Shown piece by piece: positions 1 to 10,779 of a stretch of 64,000 bases of DNA (within the stretch, counting starts at the first letter, position 1; the number at the start of each line of letters is the position of its first letter). The position numbers were made by a program, and so were the translations under genes. The notes under the pieces were generated by a model, which was given only the letters and a program-made list of their open reading frames with translations, was not told where the DNA came from and ran no database searches. The stretch comes from Balanoglossus misakiensis (taxonomy: Eukaryota > Hemichordata), in the NCBI GenBank assembly GCA_040954595.2, contig CM082582.2, forward strand, positions 930,001 through 994,000, in the 5' to 3' direction.

Positions 1-203
1 TTTATTATAAAACACCTATAGCCTGGCCTATATTCCGGCCATAGCGGCCGTTTTTACCCCCTAGTGACTGTGAGTTACCAGAATCATAATGCTATTTCCC
101 TCGGCCTACGGCCTCGGGAAATAGCATATGATTCTGGTAATTCACAGCCCCTCGGGTGTAATACACGGCCGCTATGGCCCTCATGGCCAGGCAATAGGTG
201 TTC
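1..203. repeat. Long imperfect inverted repeat, cut by the window edge
   Basis: The left arm (about 1-100) and right arm (about 116-203) are reverse complements with scattered mismatches. The best part is 68-100 against 116-147, with one inserted base. The arms meet around a short GC-rich loop near 101-115. The plus-strand left arm reads N-T-Y-S-L-A...A-I-A-A-V, matching the minus-strand right arm N-T-Y-C-L-A-M-R-A-I-A-A-V, so two copies of one coding-like segment face each other tail to tail. The left arm runs off the window. Confidence 0.75.
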
Positions 204-319
204 ACTATAAAACAAATAACCCCATTCAGGATTGCAACAGCCGCAGTGATAGCTGCAATGATTGTAGCGGGTGCTGCTAGGTACATTACCACTACAAGGC
301 CTTGTGTGTAATTTTCCAA
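92..319 (-). pseudogene. Hydrophobic exon-like ORF, probable gene fragment
   Basis: About 75 codons are open on the minus strand. There is no ATG; the open frame begins near a TTG, so if it was ever coding it is an internal exon. Roughly residues 8-55 are strongly hydrophobic (runs of A, I and V), which would suit one or two membrane segments. The last third runs through the arms of the 1-203 palindrome and is unlikely to be native coding sequence. Related copies lie at 537-665 (plus, frameshifted) and 1-65 (plus, ending in a stop). I do not recognise the family. A CD225/dispanin-like small membrane protein came to mind, but the order of motifs does not support it. Confidence 0.3.
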
Positions 320-501
320 TCAACTTTCGGTTGTCAGCTCAGTTACGGGGTTTAACTCTTACCTCCGATAACATTTGAAAACCGAACGGGTGCATCCCCC
401 CAAAAAAACAACTCTGACGCCGAAATTTCCCCCAAAATTGTCCTGCTTACATTAAAAAAACGATAAAACCACTGAAGTTTCGCCGATGTTTACAAACTTT
501 G

Positions 502-529
502 TCCGCCATGTTTGCTCAAACATGGCGGA
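502..529. repeat. Perfect 13-bp-arm palindrome
   Basis: TCCGCCATGTTTG (502-514), a 2-base centre, then its exact reverse complement (517-529). It sits in the spacer between the divergent copies at 225-345 and 533-665 and contains GCCGCCAT-like cores on both strands. Confidence 0.85.
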
Positions 530-536
530 ACACATA

Positions 537-665
537 ACTGAGCTGACGACCGAAAGTTGATTGGAAAATTACAGACAAGGCCTTGTAGCGGTTATGCTGC
601 ACACCAGTCAACCAAGCAGCACCGGCCGCTACAATCATTGCAGCTACCGCAGTGATTGCCCCATC
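537..665 (+). pseudogene. Inverted, frameshifted copy of the 92-319 ORF
   Basis: This stretch repeats the 5' half of the minus-strand ORF at 92-319 in the opposite orientation, head to head, with a spacer at about 347-532. The start reads E-N-Y-R-Q-G-L-V-A-V. A length change then shifts the frame, and the A-T-I-I-A-A segment is only found in another frame, which reaches a stop near 716. Similarity also covers noncoding flank (GTCAGCTCAGTTA and its complement), so the duplicated unit is larger than the ORF. Confidence 0.45.
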
Positions 666-2191
666 TGTCAGTATGACCTACAACACTGCAACTTGACTAA
701 GGTTTGTACAACAGCCATCAAATACTGGCCAAGGACTACAACTGAAACATTGCCCAGATTAGTAGTGACCCAGGTCACACTGACAGAACAGCCTTTTAGC
801 CGGTATCCGAAAGCCTGAAACCATCCAAACCAGCCACACATTCCAGAGTTTGCAACAAATGACCTTGTGACCAGCCACACTATTTCCCATGATTCAATTG
901 GCATCACTGGAATACTCTGGTCCCTTCCCCAAACCCACTGCTGGCCACGTTACACTGGGGTCAGGTACGTCCCGATATGCCCAGAAACCTGGGCAGACCA
1001 TGTGATCATAAACAAGATGGATGCCTGGAATAACCGTATGCCAGTCAAGATTAAACCAGCCAGTTTATGTTGTTTCATTTGTCGTAAAGTTGGAAATCGA
1101 ATGGTAAACATTCTTGGAGGTGAAGGAGAGAACGTGAAATGAGTATCTAACAAGAACTTAACACTTTAATGCTCGTATTAATTGACAAATGAGAGCCATG
1201 TTTACAATAGGCCACGCCTGACCCTTCCCCTTTAGCGTAGCGCATCCAGCGATGGGATTGGGGCAGGGGACCAGACTACCACTGGAAGTCCTAAGACATA
1301 ATCATGTTTTCAGTAATATACTGGCACACAGTCATGACCTAGCACAATCTTCCCTGACAGAGTTGATAAAAATTGATTTATTTGCAAACTAAACTTGTGA
1401 CTAAATGATGTCATTGTTACATTATGAAAACCATTGCTGTGATCAGCAAACTACTTTCATATTCATTATGACGTTTGCAATAGATAATCTGAGTCACTCT
1501 AGTTTTGTTCAAAATGTTGCAGAATAACCACAGAAATAATTTTGGACTCAACATTACATTGAATTCACATTACAAAGTTTAATGATTTGCTTTTAGTATC
1601 TAATTTACATTACAAAACAAAAACAACATTACACGTGATGAAAGACAACAAAATCACCAATACATGACAAGAAATAAGTCTAACCATGCTTTAGAAGATC
1701 TAGAAAGAATTGAACAACACTAAACAAAGGAATTAACTCAAAGTTATGACGGCCAAAATAAGACGCGGCACAACAAAGGCATCACACACTAACACAGTCT
1801 GGGAAGTGTTACTGTTAACAAGAAGTCCTGCTTACCAGAAATAGCAAGATAAAAACAATAGTATTAACGCAATATATTTCATTTGTACTGCAAAAAAACA
1901 AAGTTTAAATTTGCATTAACGGTGAAATAGCATAACACTGATCTCACAAGGAATTTCAGATAACAGAACTGCTAATTTACATACCAACGTAATCAAATTT
2001 TATGTTATTTAAATAGTATCAGATTTGTTCCCAAACAAACCTTCCTCAGGCAGTAGTGACAAACTAAACCAACATTTACATTTACGACTGTTTTTAATTT
2101 TGTCTTCGTTTCAGACTTTATTTATACAATACTCAATGAGATTTTGACCATACAGCTCATTTTTATTTTCCACCTACATTTTGCTATTTTT
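666..2191. other. No gene recognised
   Basis: The only open frames are short (up to 91 codons) and match no family I know. From about 1300 on the sequence is AT-rich and looks intergenic or intronic. Confidence 0.5.
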
Positions 2192-2228
2192 AGATCCCTG
2201 AAGAAGATCCTCAGTGAAGGATCGAAAC
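2192..2228 (+). other. Hammerhead-like core motif, possible Penelope-type element remnant
   Basis: CTGAAGA (2198-2204) is followed by a hairpin, GATCC (2206-2210) paired with GGATC (2219-2223), and then GAAAC. This order matches the conserved hammerhead core (CUGANGA, stem II, GAAA). Minimal hammerheads are known in the terminal repeats of Penelope-like elements. I see no convincing stem III or cleavage site, and one unpaired A sits next to stem II, so this may be only a sequence signature of an old repeat. Confidence 0.25.
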
Positions 2229-2552
2229 GTTGGTAGAACAAGTTTTTAACAATAAAACTTTTTATGAAACCCGACGCTTGTCTCCTCATCGAACTCAACA
2301 TTTACGTTGGAGACACTCAAAACAAACTGGGCATAGTCTGTCAGCATCAAAGCTTATAAAAATCCAATGTAGGGCAATGTCAATAACTACACTATACAAT
2401 ACTTCTTTGAAGTTGCATCAAACTAAATCTGACAAACTCCAGTAGAAGCACCCGTTCAAAATCTCTCACTTATCTCGACCAGTAGACCAATCAGCAGGCA
2501 GAATAGCACAGCATGAAGTAAAAGACGTCGCTGTACCCTGCATCTAATTTTA

Positions 2553-2667
2553 TCACATTACTAAGCATCCTACTGCATGGGTCCAGTTGGCAATGGCTGA
2601 TATATCTGCTGGGGTCATACGAGCTGTATCTAATTCGATCAAGCACAAAAGACAGAGAAGCACTTGC
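2553..2667 (-). CDS. Candidate terminal coding exon
   Basis: On the minus strand a TTATTCGCAG acceptor precedes about 37 open codons ending in TGA (2555-2553). The reading Q-V-L-L-C-L-L-C-L-I-E-L-D-T-A-R-M, followed by T-P-A-D-I-S-A-I-A-N-W-T-H, looks protein-like. No partner exon was identified; the duplicated segment at 5880-7640 lies upstream on the same strand and has splice-like sites. The family is unknown, and this may be chance. Confidence 0.22.
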
Positions 2668-3120
2668 CTGCGAATAAAGACAATAGCATTAGTTATTATG
2701 ACTACGGTGTAAACATTGAATAGAGATCATTTACTAAGTAAATTGACAAAAACAAAACTTAAGCACACACAACTAACTACAAACAATCCAAATTATTCAA
2801 GCAGAAATTAGTTATCGACACTAAGCCACATACAAACTTGTTTGTACGTACACCACATTGCAAAAAGTGTCAAACCTGTCTACAGTGACAATACCTTAAA
2901 ATACAAATTTGGACTATCTTAGCATGGCTGTCACACGTAGAAAAACTAGGCAGTTTGAACCAACCCCGCCCCCCACCAAAAATGACTTTAGCGTTCAGGC
3001 TACAAAATAGAAAACCAAATGTATATTTGGTTAAAAGCTGTGACTGATCACCTAGTCCTGTAAACAACAGACAATTTGATCTGCAATTCAAACACGTTCA
3101 ACATTTAGTCATCTAGTACG
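2668..3120. other. No gene recognised
   Basis: AT-rich sequence with no supported ORF, RNA gene or clear repeat, apart from a C-run near 2967-2976. Confidence 0.5.
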
Positions 3121-3300
3121 GCGTTCTCACTGGCACGTTTACACCGGTGCTACACCGGTGTAGATTTGACACCAACGGAAAAATACAAGTAAGAACGCTT
3201 TACACCGGTGTTGGGCCGGTGTTAATTTGCGACGGCAATGGGTGGTGGGTCAGGGCCAGTGCTGGGCCAGCGCTCCGACGCAAATATGCAGTGAGAACGC
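3121..3300. mobile_element. Small TIR element (MITE-like) with ACCGGT palindromes
   Basis: GCGTTCTCACTG (3121-3132) and its exact complement CAGTGAGAACGC (3289-3300) bound a 180-bp GC-richer block. The block holds several nested ACACCGGTGT-type palindromes. No clear target-site duplication is visible. Related end motifs occur near 3190 and 3796, so the element may be nested in, or part of, a larger repeat. Confidence 0.45.
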
Positions 3301-3689
3301 AAAGATAAACAAACACCGTTCAAAAGCGCAACCCTGCAGTGACTTTTGGGTATTTTTTATTAGGTATAGGCTATAGCCCATTGTCTTTGGTCAGTTTCCA
3401 TTGTGAAGTCAATCACACTGGACGCGAGTGTTCGCAGTTTGCCAGGTCTGCAACACATCTGTCTGCTACCAACTTTCAGAAGGTTCTCTCGATCACCGAA
3501 AAGCTGAGGCATTTTCCATTTATGGATTAACATACATTTACTTCTAAACATTATCAAAACTGTCACAAAGTCGTCTAGAACGCATATGCAGGTATAGAAA
3601 CTGAAACATGTCGCTGTAATGTCCTCGACGTCCTCAATTTTGTTAGTTGCTGTGTTGCTAAACATGACAATTTAGACGGTGTTTATTTC

Positions 3690-4560
3690 AAAACAGTGGC
3701 CAAAAGTTTAGTGTGTGGACGCACAGAGATTCTGTGGGCTAATCCCCTGTGTTTGCAGAGAGTAAACACTGGCATAACACCGGAGTCGAAACTTTTAGTG
3801 AGAACAAGACTTATGATACGGGTCCTACACAAAACATTAATTAACATGGTTCAGAAACGACTTAGATCAAATACCATCTTAAAAATAAACGTGTGGACAG
3901 TGTAAGTGGTCCTGAAACGGCTTAGATATGAGACGGCTTTGCCAGCCAGATCACAGCTGGTGTAAGGATTAACAGCGACCCAAAAAGAATTGTCTATGTG
4001 ACTGAGCCTCAGTGCCAATACATTAGCTATCTGTGTGTGAACAAAACGTGACCCAAACGAAAAATGCTCTGTGTAAACAATAGACAAATTGTGTCTCAAA
4101 TTAATCTCTGTGTAAATCTGGTATATGACTGTAGCTGTATTATATAGGTTGTTCACATTGCTCAAAAAAAGGCTAAGCCCTTGTCCAACACACCTATCGG
4201 GCCCAGCAGAAAAACAGGTGTGAACAGGTCTGGCTGGCCATTGTCCGGACAACTTTGTGTTCCATTCAAAACGGGCTGTCTGTGGCCGACCCTCATCTCA
4301 GCCTGGTGTGTGTGGACAGGTTTTGTCCAAATCTGGTCCTAGTTGACACCCTTTACAGTTCAGATCATCAAACAGTGTAGTTTACCAATTGACAATGGTG
4401 AAAATTGTATAAACAACTAGAGAAGGACCAACATGGTTCTCATTTATAAGGTCAAATGTTGTTGAGACGGTGTTGGCCAGTACTAAGCCAAACAAGATGT
4501 GAACGGGAACTCAAGATTACCAGTAGCTTATCTTGTCACAATCATCAGTGGCACCTGCTG
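3690..4560 (+). repeat. Dispersed repeat (copies at 26.4-27.0 and 62.2-62.5 kb)
   Basis: Two modules recur. The first, about 3880-4040 (GTGTGGACAGTGTAAGTGG and following), is found again at about 62255-62410 and inverted at about 26820-26990. The second, about 4200-4560 (CCGGACAA, GTTTTGTCC), is found directly at about 26440-26790. A 133-codon minus-strand frame over 3851-4252 is inside this repeat and is not treated as a gene. The superfamily is unknown. Confidence 0.6.
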
Positions 4561-4564
4561 ACTG

Positions 4565-4778
4565 AAATAAATAGGACCAAATTTATTCCGCAAAATTTGG
4601 GTGACCTCCAGTGGCCTTCAACATACTTTACTCTATATCAGCACCAAAAATACGTACAACATTGTTACCACATGAGATAAAACACCTGATAGAGCATTAT
4701 GTTTCTTTTCATTCATAATGTGCATAAACAATTCGATATCAGCGCTTGGGCCCAACAATGCTGCTTGCAGCTTTAATT
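4565..4778 (+). mobile_element. Lone 3'-end fragment of the GGGCCC family
   Basis: About 210 bp matches the last part of the units in the 13.5-25 and 44-59 kb arrays: the GGGTGACCTC block, the GAGATAAAACA...TTATGTTTC block and the terminus AGCGCTTGGGCCC...GCTGCTTGCAGCTTTAATT. It is followed directly by an (ATT)n run to about 4793. The 5' truncation with an intact terminus next to a simple repeat is informative about how the family spreads. Confidence 0.8.
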
Positions 4779-4802
4779 ATTATTATTATTATTTTGATTA
4801 CA

Positions 4803-5575
4803 GAGGTGGGGTTTAATCTTGCCTTTGCATATGTTTATCCCTGTCCTGTTGCATTGGGCTTGTATCTATGGTAACCTATTATCAGCAGTAAAGGCCACAA
4901 CTATGAAACAGTTTTAATATCAAGCACTCTCTGAATTACACGGCCATTCTCATTGGTGTATATAGTGTAGTCATGTTGTATTTTACTGCAACTGATGAAA
5001 GTCTCCTAAAAAAACAAATGTGTCTTTACCCACTGTGCACAGAGTATTTGAATGATACTCAGTTGATGGTCATATAGTATAGCGCCCTCTGCGGTAGTAT
5101 TTTGATTATGGAGGTGGGGTTTAATCTTGTCTTTGCATATGTTTATCCCTGTCCTGTTGCATTGGGCTTGTATCTATGGTAAACTAATTATCAGCAGTAA
5201 AGGCCACAACTATGATACAGTTTTAATATCAAGCACTCTCTGAATTACATGGCCATTCTCATTGGTGTATATAGTGTAGTCACGTTGTATTTTACTGCAA
5301 CTAATGAAAGTCTCCTAAAAAAAACAAATGTGTATTTACCCACTGTGCACAGAGTATTTGAATGATACTCAGTTGATGGTCATATAGTATAGCACCCTCT
5401 GTGGTAGTATTTGGATGATAGGGGAAGGGGTAACCTACCTTTTCTATACATGTATATGGTTATCCCTCTTCTATTGCATTCCGCTTGTATCTATGGAAAC
5501 CTAATTATCAGCAGTGAATGCCAAATTGTAAAACAGCAACATATTTATTATCAAACACTGTATGGAATTGAATAT
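4803..5575 (+). repeat. Tandem repeat, period about 308 bp
   Basis: The motif GAGGTGGGGTTTAATCTTG starts at 4803 and 5111. The two full copies are nearly identical, and a diverged third copy (about 5404-5575) follows. Each copy carries GCGCCCTCTGYGGTAGTA. Inverted relatives lie at about 10780-11330. The third copy runs into the SINE at 5590-5840, so this may be the body of one composite element. Confidence 0.8.
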
Positions 5576-5589
5576 ACACAATATGTTTT

Positions 5590-5840
5590 GTGTGTTTGCT
5601 GGCTACATACATGCATAAATACGTACATACATATATTACACTCATACTCAAACACACAGCTAATGGACTCTTTTTTTCATCATCCCCACCAGTTATCGAA
5701 CCTGGATCTCTTATCACAAAGTGACAAGTGTGTTAACCATTACACCATGAGGATTTTTTATCTCCACTAACTGCCAACACACTGTCCAATTGCACATTCA
5801 CTCACTGACATATTCAACTAACACACCAGTTTCTTTATTT
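5590..5840 (-). mobile_element. tRNA-headed SINE, minus copy
   Basis: Reverse-complement relative of about 10030-10240. Minus-strand order: shared flank (CACTCACTGACATATTCAAC region), tRNA-like head (5754-5682), AGTCCATT-type tail, then a degenerate ATAC-rich stretch (about 5604-5640) leading into the 308-bp repeat. Confidence 0.75.
5682..5754 (-). other. tRNA-like SINE head (not a functional tRNA)
   Basis: A 73-nt cloverleaf-like sequence. The box A-like TGGTGTAATGG and box B-like GGTTCGATAAC suggest an internal Pol III promoter. The acceptor arms still pair in most positions. The anticodon arm is two bases longer than normal, which argues against a working tRNA. Confidence 0.65.
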
Positions 5841-5879
5841 CAAAAAGTACACAGTAAAACATCACAAATGACAAGACAG

Positions 5880-7640
5880 GGGTATCAGGAATCACACAAA
5901 TCATACTCAAATTTTTACTGAAGCCATTGCTGTAAGATTGCTGTAAGTAATGGCACTATTCAATGGTGTTAACACCACATAGCACAATGATGTACTGCAC
6001 ACATTCAAGTCACATACCTTTTTGAAGTATTAATAAACACTGATTCTATGAACTGTTAAAATTATTTTTTCTTACATCATCCCTGAATACCAAATTTCAA
6101 ACAAATTAGGCTAGTGCTTTCACATGTTAACACACAATGCATGGCACTGGACAATCATCCTATCCGATCTGAAACCTCAGTGTCACTTACCACAAAACTA
6201 AACACGTTATCTACAAATGATTTACGAAACTAATTCGTACACGACACAATACACAATTGAGTGTGTTGATCTCTTAGTTTGTACATGATACTTTGCACTG
6301 ATGTACACCAACACTCACCTTGAGAACTCTTTGGTAGCCAAAACTGTCAAGAAAATAAACAAAACTTTTAAATTAAATCATTAAGTATAATTGTGTATTT
6401 AAACAAGTACATCAAGATATACACTTGCCTGCATAACACGCACCTCTCAATAGCCATAATGTATCAATGTCGAGATGACATCACTCCAAGTACAAGATAG
6501 CGAATGATGATTTTTTTTACAATAACCCCACTACTTAAACAGGACAACAAATTACAATGAATTCACTATCAACCTTGTGATATTCAGAAAATCAATTCTT
6601 GGTCACATAAATTGTCCTGTCCACAAAATGGTTTCATGGCATCAAAATATGTTAACAAGTCAACTCTACTTTTCATGCTCCAACCAGATTTCATTGTCTA
6701 TGTTTTTAACATGCCTGTCACGACTAGAAAGCATACACACTAAACAGAGTGGTCACCAGCATAATTTGGCCAATTCTCTGCTTGTCCTCACATTCTTACG
6801 AACAATTCAAATGTCAAATTATCTAGCAATGTTTCTGTTATGTACTCACACAGATTGTTCCATATTTGAAGCAAATAATTATCAAAAACAAATTGATTAC
6901 CCTGATATAAATTCCAATGAAAACCTTAAGGCTTTTGGTCATGTAAACATACAATATTAACAGAAAAAATAATGGAAAATACAATCCATTTTTACTACTG
7001 TTTATTTTTTGACAAATACATATAAGAGACATGGAAACTATTGAAGTACACATCCCAAAATAATATCCTACCACTGCTTGTACGTTTCATACACACGATA
7101 CAAGACCGATCGCCCGAATTCAGCAGATTCACTTGCCTAAAACCGTTTCTAAATAATCATATGTACCTGTATACACTCCAAAAATAAGCTTAATTTCAAC
7201 TTGTATGGAATGAAATAGAAACTCCGATGTACCCAGCCTCTGATGTTTCTATTCCTTCAAGCAAACTTCACCATCTTAACATATATACAATTTGCCAAAA
7301 CATGCATACAAACGACACCCTTTCAGTATATAACGACAACCGCCATATTGGATGTCGCTCGACACGAAAATAAAAAAGCCTGACAAAACTGCCATCGCCT
7401 CATACACAATTAAAATCACACTACCATTGGATAAAACACAACTACATAACCAATACCATCAACTCTTACACGTTCAAACCACCGATTCTGTCATTTATAC
7501 TCATTTAAAAATAACCACGAGAATATACACATATCCCACTAACCTATATTCAGCTGCTGAACAACAAGAGCACTTGATTCGTTTTCGGATGTGACTACGT
7601 GCAACAACATACGCATCACCATCACATTCGCGTTGGGATT
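5880..7640 (-). repeat. Duplicated 1.7-kb segment, copy 1 (copy 2 at 42240-43935)
   Basis: Matching blocks occur in the same order as in copy 2: the CACCACATAGCACAATG block, ACTCTTTGGTAGCCAAAA, the GGCATCAAAATATG block and CCGCCATATTGGAT. On the minus strand both copies keep splice-like signals: a 25-nt microexon candidate (6319-6343) between TTCTTGACAG and GTGAGT, a candidate exon 7072-7136 after TTTTAG, and a 5' candidate ending before GTTAGT near 7543. Exon lengths differ between copies by amounts not divisible by three, so any exons are probably untranslated or decayed. This may be the 5' part of a duplicated gene or an old transposon. Confidence 0.65.
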
Positions 7641-8203
7641 CAAGACAGTTTCAATATCTCAAGAAGCAATACAACGAGAAGACCTTCTCGGGATTTTATG
7701 CACATCTTGTTGGATATCGCTGCCAAATGTCCACAGATGATAAAACATGATACCAGAATGTTGTATTGGGGACAACCATCAAATGTTCCCGTGCCAGCGC
7801 CCTCTATATTCTAGAAACCCTGGTATATCTCAAGAAACATTACCATTTTTAATTATTTTTAAAAGCAAAAGTAAGTTGTCATTTTATTTGTACAATTATT
7901 TCTCTATATTAAACAAGTATACATAAACACTAAAACATGTTTTGCCATGTTAACATAAATTTATGACCATTTTAAAATACTATATAGCTTATATTTATTA
8001 AAGTACAAATTCAGATGTTTTTCATTTTTAACCATTTCCACAATCAAAATGAAAAAAAAAATCGCATTAATAGTAGATTGGGTTATATTGGATATCATTA
8101 TGTAAAACTGAAGAGTCACTATGGCATGGAAACTACTGAGATATGTGGTAGAAAACCAAAATGCCCAACAAATATACACAGTGTGTGTTGTGTGTTAGAT
8201 AGG

Positions 8204-8213
<10 letters not shown>
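7641..8213. other. No gene recognised
   Basis: AT-rich sequence. The GTGTGTGTTGTGTGTTAGAT flank at about 8180-8210 is the inverted counterpart of the sequence at 10480-10505. Confidence 0.5.
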
Positions 8214-8237
<24 letters not shown>

Positions 8238-8374
8238 CATACATACATACATACATACATACATACATACATGCATGCATGCATGCATACATACATACAT
8301 ACATACATACATACATACATACATACATACATACATACATACATACATACATACATACATACATACATGCATGC
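8214..8374. repeat. (CATA)n microsatellite with CATG variants
   Basis: About 160 bp of tetranucleotide repeat with ATGC variants at about 8271-8289 and at the right end. It produces apparent ORFs in several frames on both strands, none of them genes. Confidence 0.97.
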
Positions 8375-9631
8375 GCCCTGTATTGACCAAATACCGTCGT
8401 GCAAGCTCATGTACAAGCTATTTCATTATGCCTGAACAAAAATTGACCAAATTCTACTGTTTATTATGATTCATTCTTCGAAACAATTCATCTTCTTGCC
8501 ATATTTTATTTGTTCATATAACACATTTTGAAGAAAAGTTGTACAAAGACTACAATATACTAATGGGCTATATTCTCAAAACAGATATATTACCACAAAT
8601 ACTACTAGGGATTGTGTAGTGGTTTCTTTCTCACTATAAGACATATGATATCTGATATCAACCATACAAACAATATCAATCTTCTTACACACATACATAC
8701 ATTCATACTTACACAAAAAGCATAAAACACCAATTTATTTTATATAGCCTTATATTAATTTATTTCAATTGTGAAAATAGACACACATACAAAAAAGAAC
8801 AGAAAAACAATCACAGTATCTGGTTTATGAAATAAAAAAGACCAAACAAGCAATTGCTTCCGAAATAACATATTCCACATTCTGTCACAAATTGAGCAAA
8901 TTCCAGTAAAATCAACCCCAAGGACCTACACACTAAATTTCAAAGTAATTGTACAAAGAATTTAACTAAACACAACTAAAATTGATCAAAAATTACACAT
9001 TTCACCACAATTTACATAAACTCTACCAACTTCACCCTAGGAACCTGCATACTAAATTTCAAAGTAATTGGCCCCGTGGTTTCAGTAAAGAAAAGTGACA
9101 GACAGTGACACCACTCACCCAATAAGACAATCACCCAATCTAATAAGCTCAACATAACTGACAACACAGCTAAACAGTTCACCGACAATATAAATACAAT
9201 TGTGTACATTTCACAAATGACAATATTAGCCTTTTAGTCACCTCTGACTCTAATGTAAAGTACATTATGGTAACTGTTCATTGAAATGTTTCTGGGAAAT
9301 GTTTACTAAGGCTATTTAATATCTTCTAGTTTTTTTTTATAACACATGGTTTCTCTTGCAATTCCTCCTTCAGTAAACAGGATAAACTTTCTACACCATT
9401 ACACTTATATGCTACTGCCAAATGGAAGTAATCTAATCCTGTAGTAGCTATAAAGCAGCATTGTCAGGGCCCAAGCAACATGATGAAAAAAGGTGAAAGC
9501 ACACGTTATAGTTACTCAAACTTTTACCAGAAAATTTTGATAGATCATATTGGTTCACGTCCAAGCAAATCGGACTTCTAACCATATTGGTTAGCTTACA
9601 ATTTGATAAGTATATAAATTAAAGGGACCCT
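8375..9631. other. No gene recognised; one short internal repeat
   Basis: The phrase ACTAAATTTCAAAGTAATTG occurs near 8932 and again near 9052, about 120 bp apart, indicating a small direct duplication. Near 9455-9476 there is a short inverted scrap of the GGGCCC-family terminus (AAGCAGCATTGTCAGGGCCC). Nothing else was recognised. Confidence 0.5.
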
Positions 9632-9900
9632 TTTCCATTAATTATGTTTGATGCAAGACACCATTTATGTTAATGTACATGTGGATATATAGTGAATCAA
9701 CATTCAACAACACACACTGCTTGTAGACACGAGAGTGAAAAATCTTGCCAAAATGAATAATTGGTCTTTACCATTTATTCATTTTGGGCGAGTTTTTACT
9801 GTCATATCCTACAAACGGGATGGAAGCTGTGTGTGGTCGAACGTTAATTCACTATATATCCACATCAACAGTCTCTTGTATCACACATAATTATTAAAAA
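9632..9900. mobile_element. Foldback (MITE-like) element
   Basis: The two halves form an imperfect inverted repeat centred near 9767. Matching pieces include ATTAATTATG with CATAATTATT, GTGGATATATAGTGAAT with ATTCACTATATATCCAC, and AATGAATAA with TTATTCATT. No ORF is present. The target-site duplication is not clear. Confidence 0.7.
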
Positions 9901-10137
9901 AGGGCAGCAAAGAGACTTTCTGCCTTTAATAAGCTAATAAAAGTGTTAGACTGCATTGGCTGCTCTATAATACCATATAGCAATGCAGTAACTCCTGTGG
10001 ATGCCAATTTCTGACTCTCTGTTATTTCTCACATGCATTTGTGAATTTTTATTGAAATAAAAAAACTGGTGTGTTGAATATGTCAGTGAGTGAATGTGCA
10101 ATTGGACAGTGTGTTGGCAGTTAGTGGAGATAAAACA

Positions 10138-10210
10138 ATCCTCATGGCGTAATGGTTAACGCACTTGTCACTTTGTGATAAGGGATCCTGGTTCGATTCC
10201 TGGTGAGGAT
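10138..10210 (+). other. tRNA-like SINE head with intact A and B boxes
   Basis: ATCCTCA pairs with TGAGGAT as a perfect 7-bp acceptor stem. The D arm is GCGT/ACGC. Box A is TGGCGTAATGG and box B GGTTCGATTCC, both matching the Pol III consensus. The anticodon arm is 19 nt instead of 17, and the T stem has one T-T mismatch, as expected of a SINE head and not a working tRNA. Confidence 0.75.
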
Positions 10211-10242
10211 GATAAAAAAGGAGTCCATTTGCTGTGTGTTTT

Positions 10243-10431
10243 CCATGTATGTATGTATGTATGTATGTATGTATGTATGTATGTATGCATGCATGCATGC
10301 ATGCATGCATGTATGCATGTATGTATGTATGCATGTATGCATGTATGCATGTATGCATGTATGCATGTATCTATGTATCTATGTATCTATGTATGCATGC
10401 ATGTATGTATGTATGTATGTATGTATGTATG

Positions 10432-10465
<34 letters not shown>

Positions 10466-10478
10466 TGTATGTATGTAC
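10243..10478. repeat. (ATGT)n microsatellite with ATGC variants
   Basis: About 235 bp of ATGT repeats with interspersed GCATGC and ATCT variants, sitting inside the composite SINE. The long frames on both strands here are repeat artefacts. Confidence 0.97.
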
Positions 10479-10779
10479 CTATCTAACACACAACACACAC
10501 TGTGTATATTTAATTCCACAATGCTTGATACTAAAACTGTCCACAAAAAAACATTTGTTTATAACCCCTAAGTGCTTGTCTTCCACACTTACCTTCTCTT
10601 GGCATTTATTTCCACAGATGATGCAATACTGCTCGTCTCTTCATCCTGGTCTCTTGCGCTCCCCTTTTTACTCTCCCTGAATGCTGACAACACGTACCGT
10701 CTCATTGTTCAGTGGATATGCCTTGCTGTCATCTGCATCTGCTCCCTCAGTACCCCCTTCTCCCTGGCACAATCATCCA

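Noticed and set aside
92-319. CD225/dispanin (IFITM-type) membrane protein
   Set aside because: Hydrophobic and small, but the characteristic CD225 motif order is absent.
3851-4252. 133-codon minus-strand ORF as a gene
   Set aside because: It lies inside a dispersed repeat whose other copies do not keep the frame.
8119-8469. Several 64-123 codon ORFs on both strands rich in His/Tyr/Ile or Met/Cys/Val
   Set aside because: They are translations of the (CATA)n microsatellite and are open in several frames at once.
10138-10210. Functional tRNA gene
   Set aside because: A and B boxes are good, but the anticodon arm is too long, the T stem has a mismatch, and the sequence is embedded in a repeated SINE.
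10142-10680. ORFs of up to 148 codons over the ATGT tract
   Set aside because: Microsatellite artefact inside a SINE composite; no domain and no splice context.
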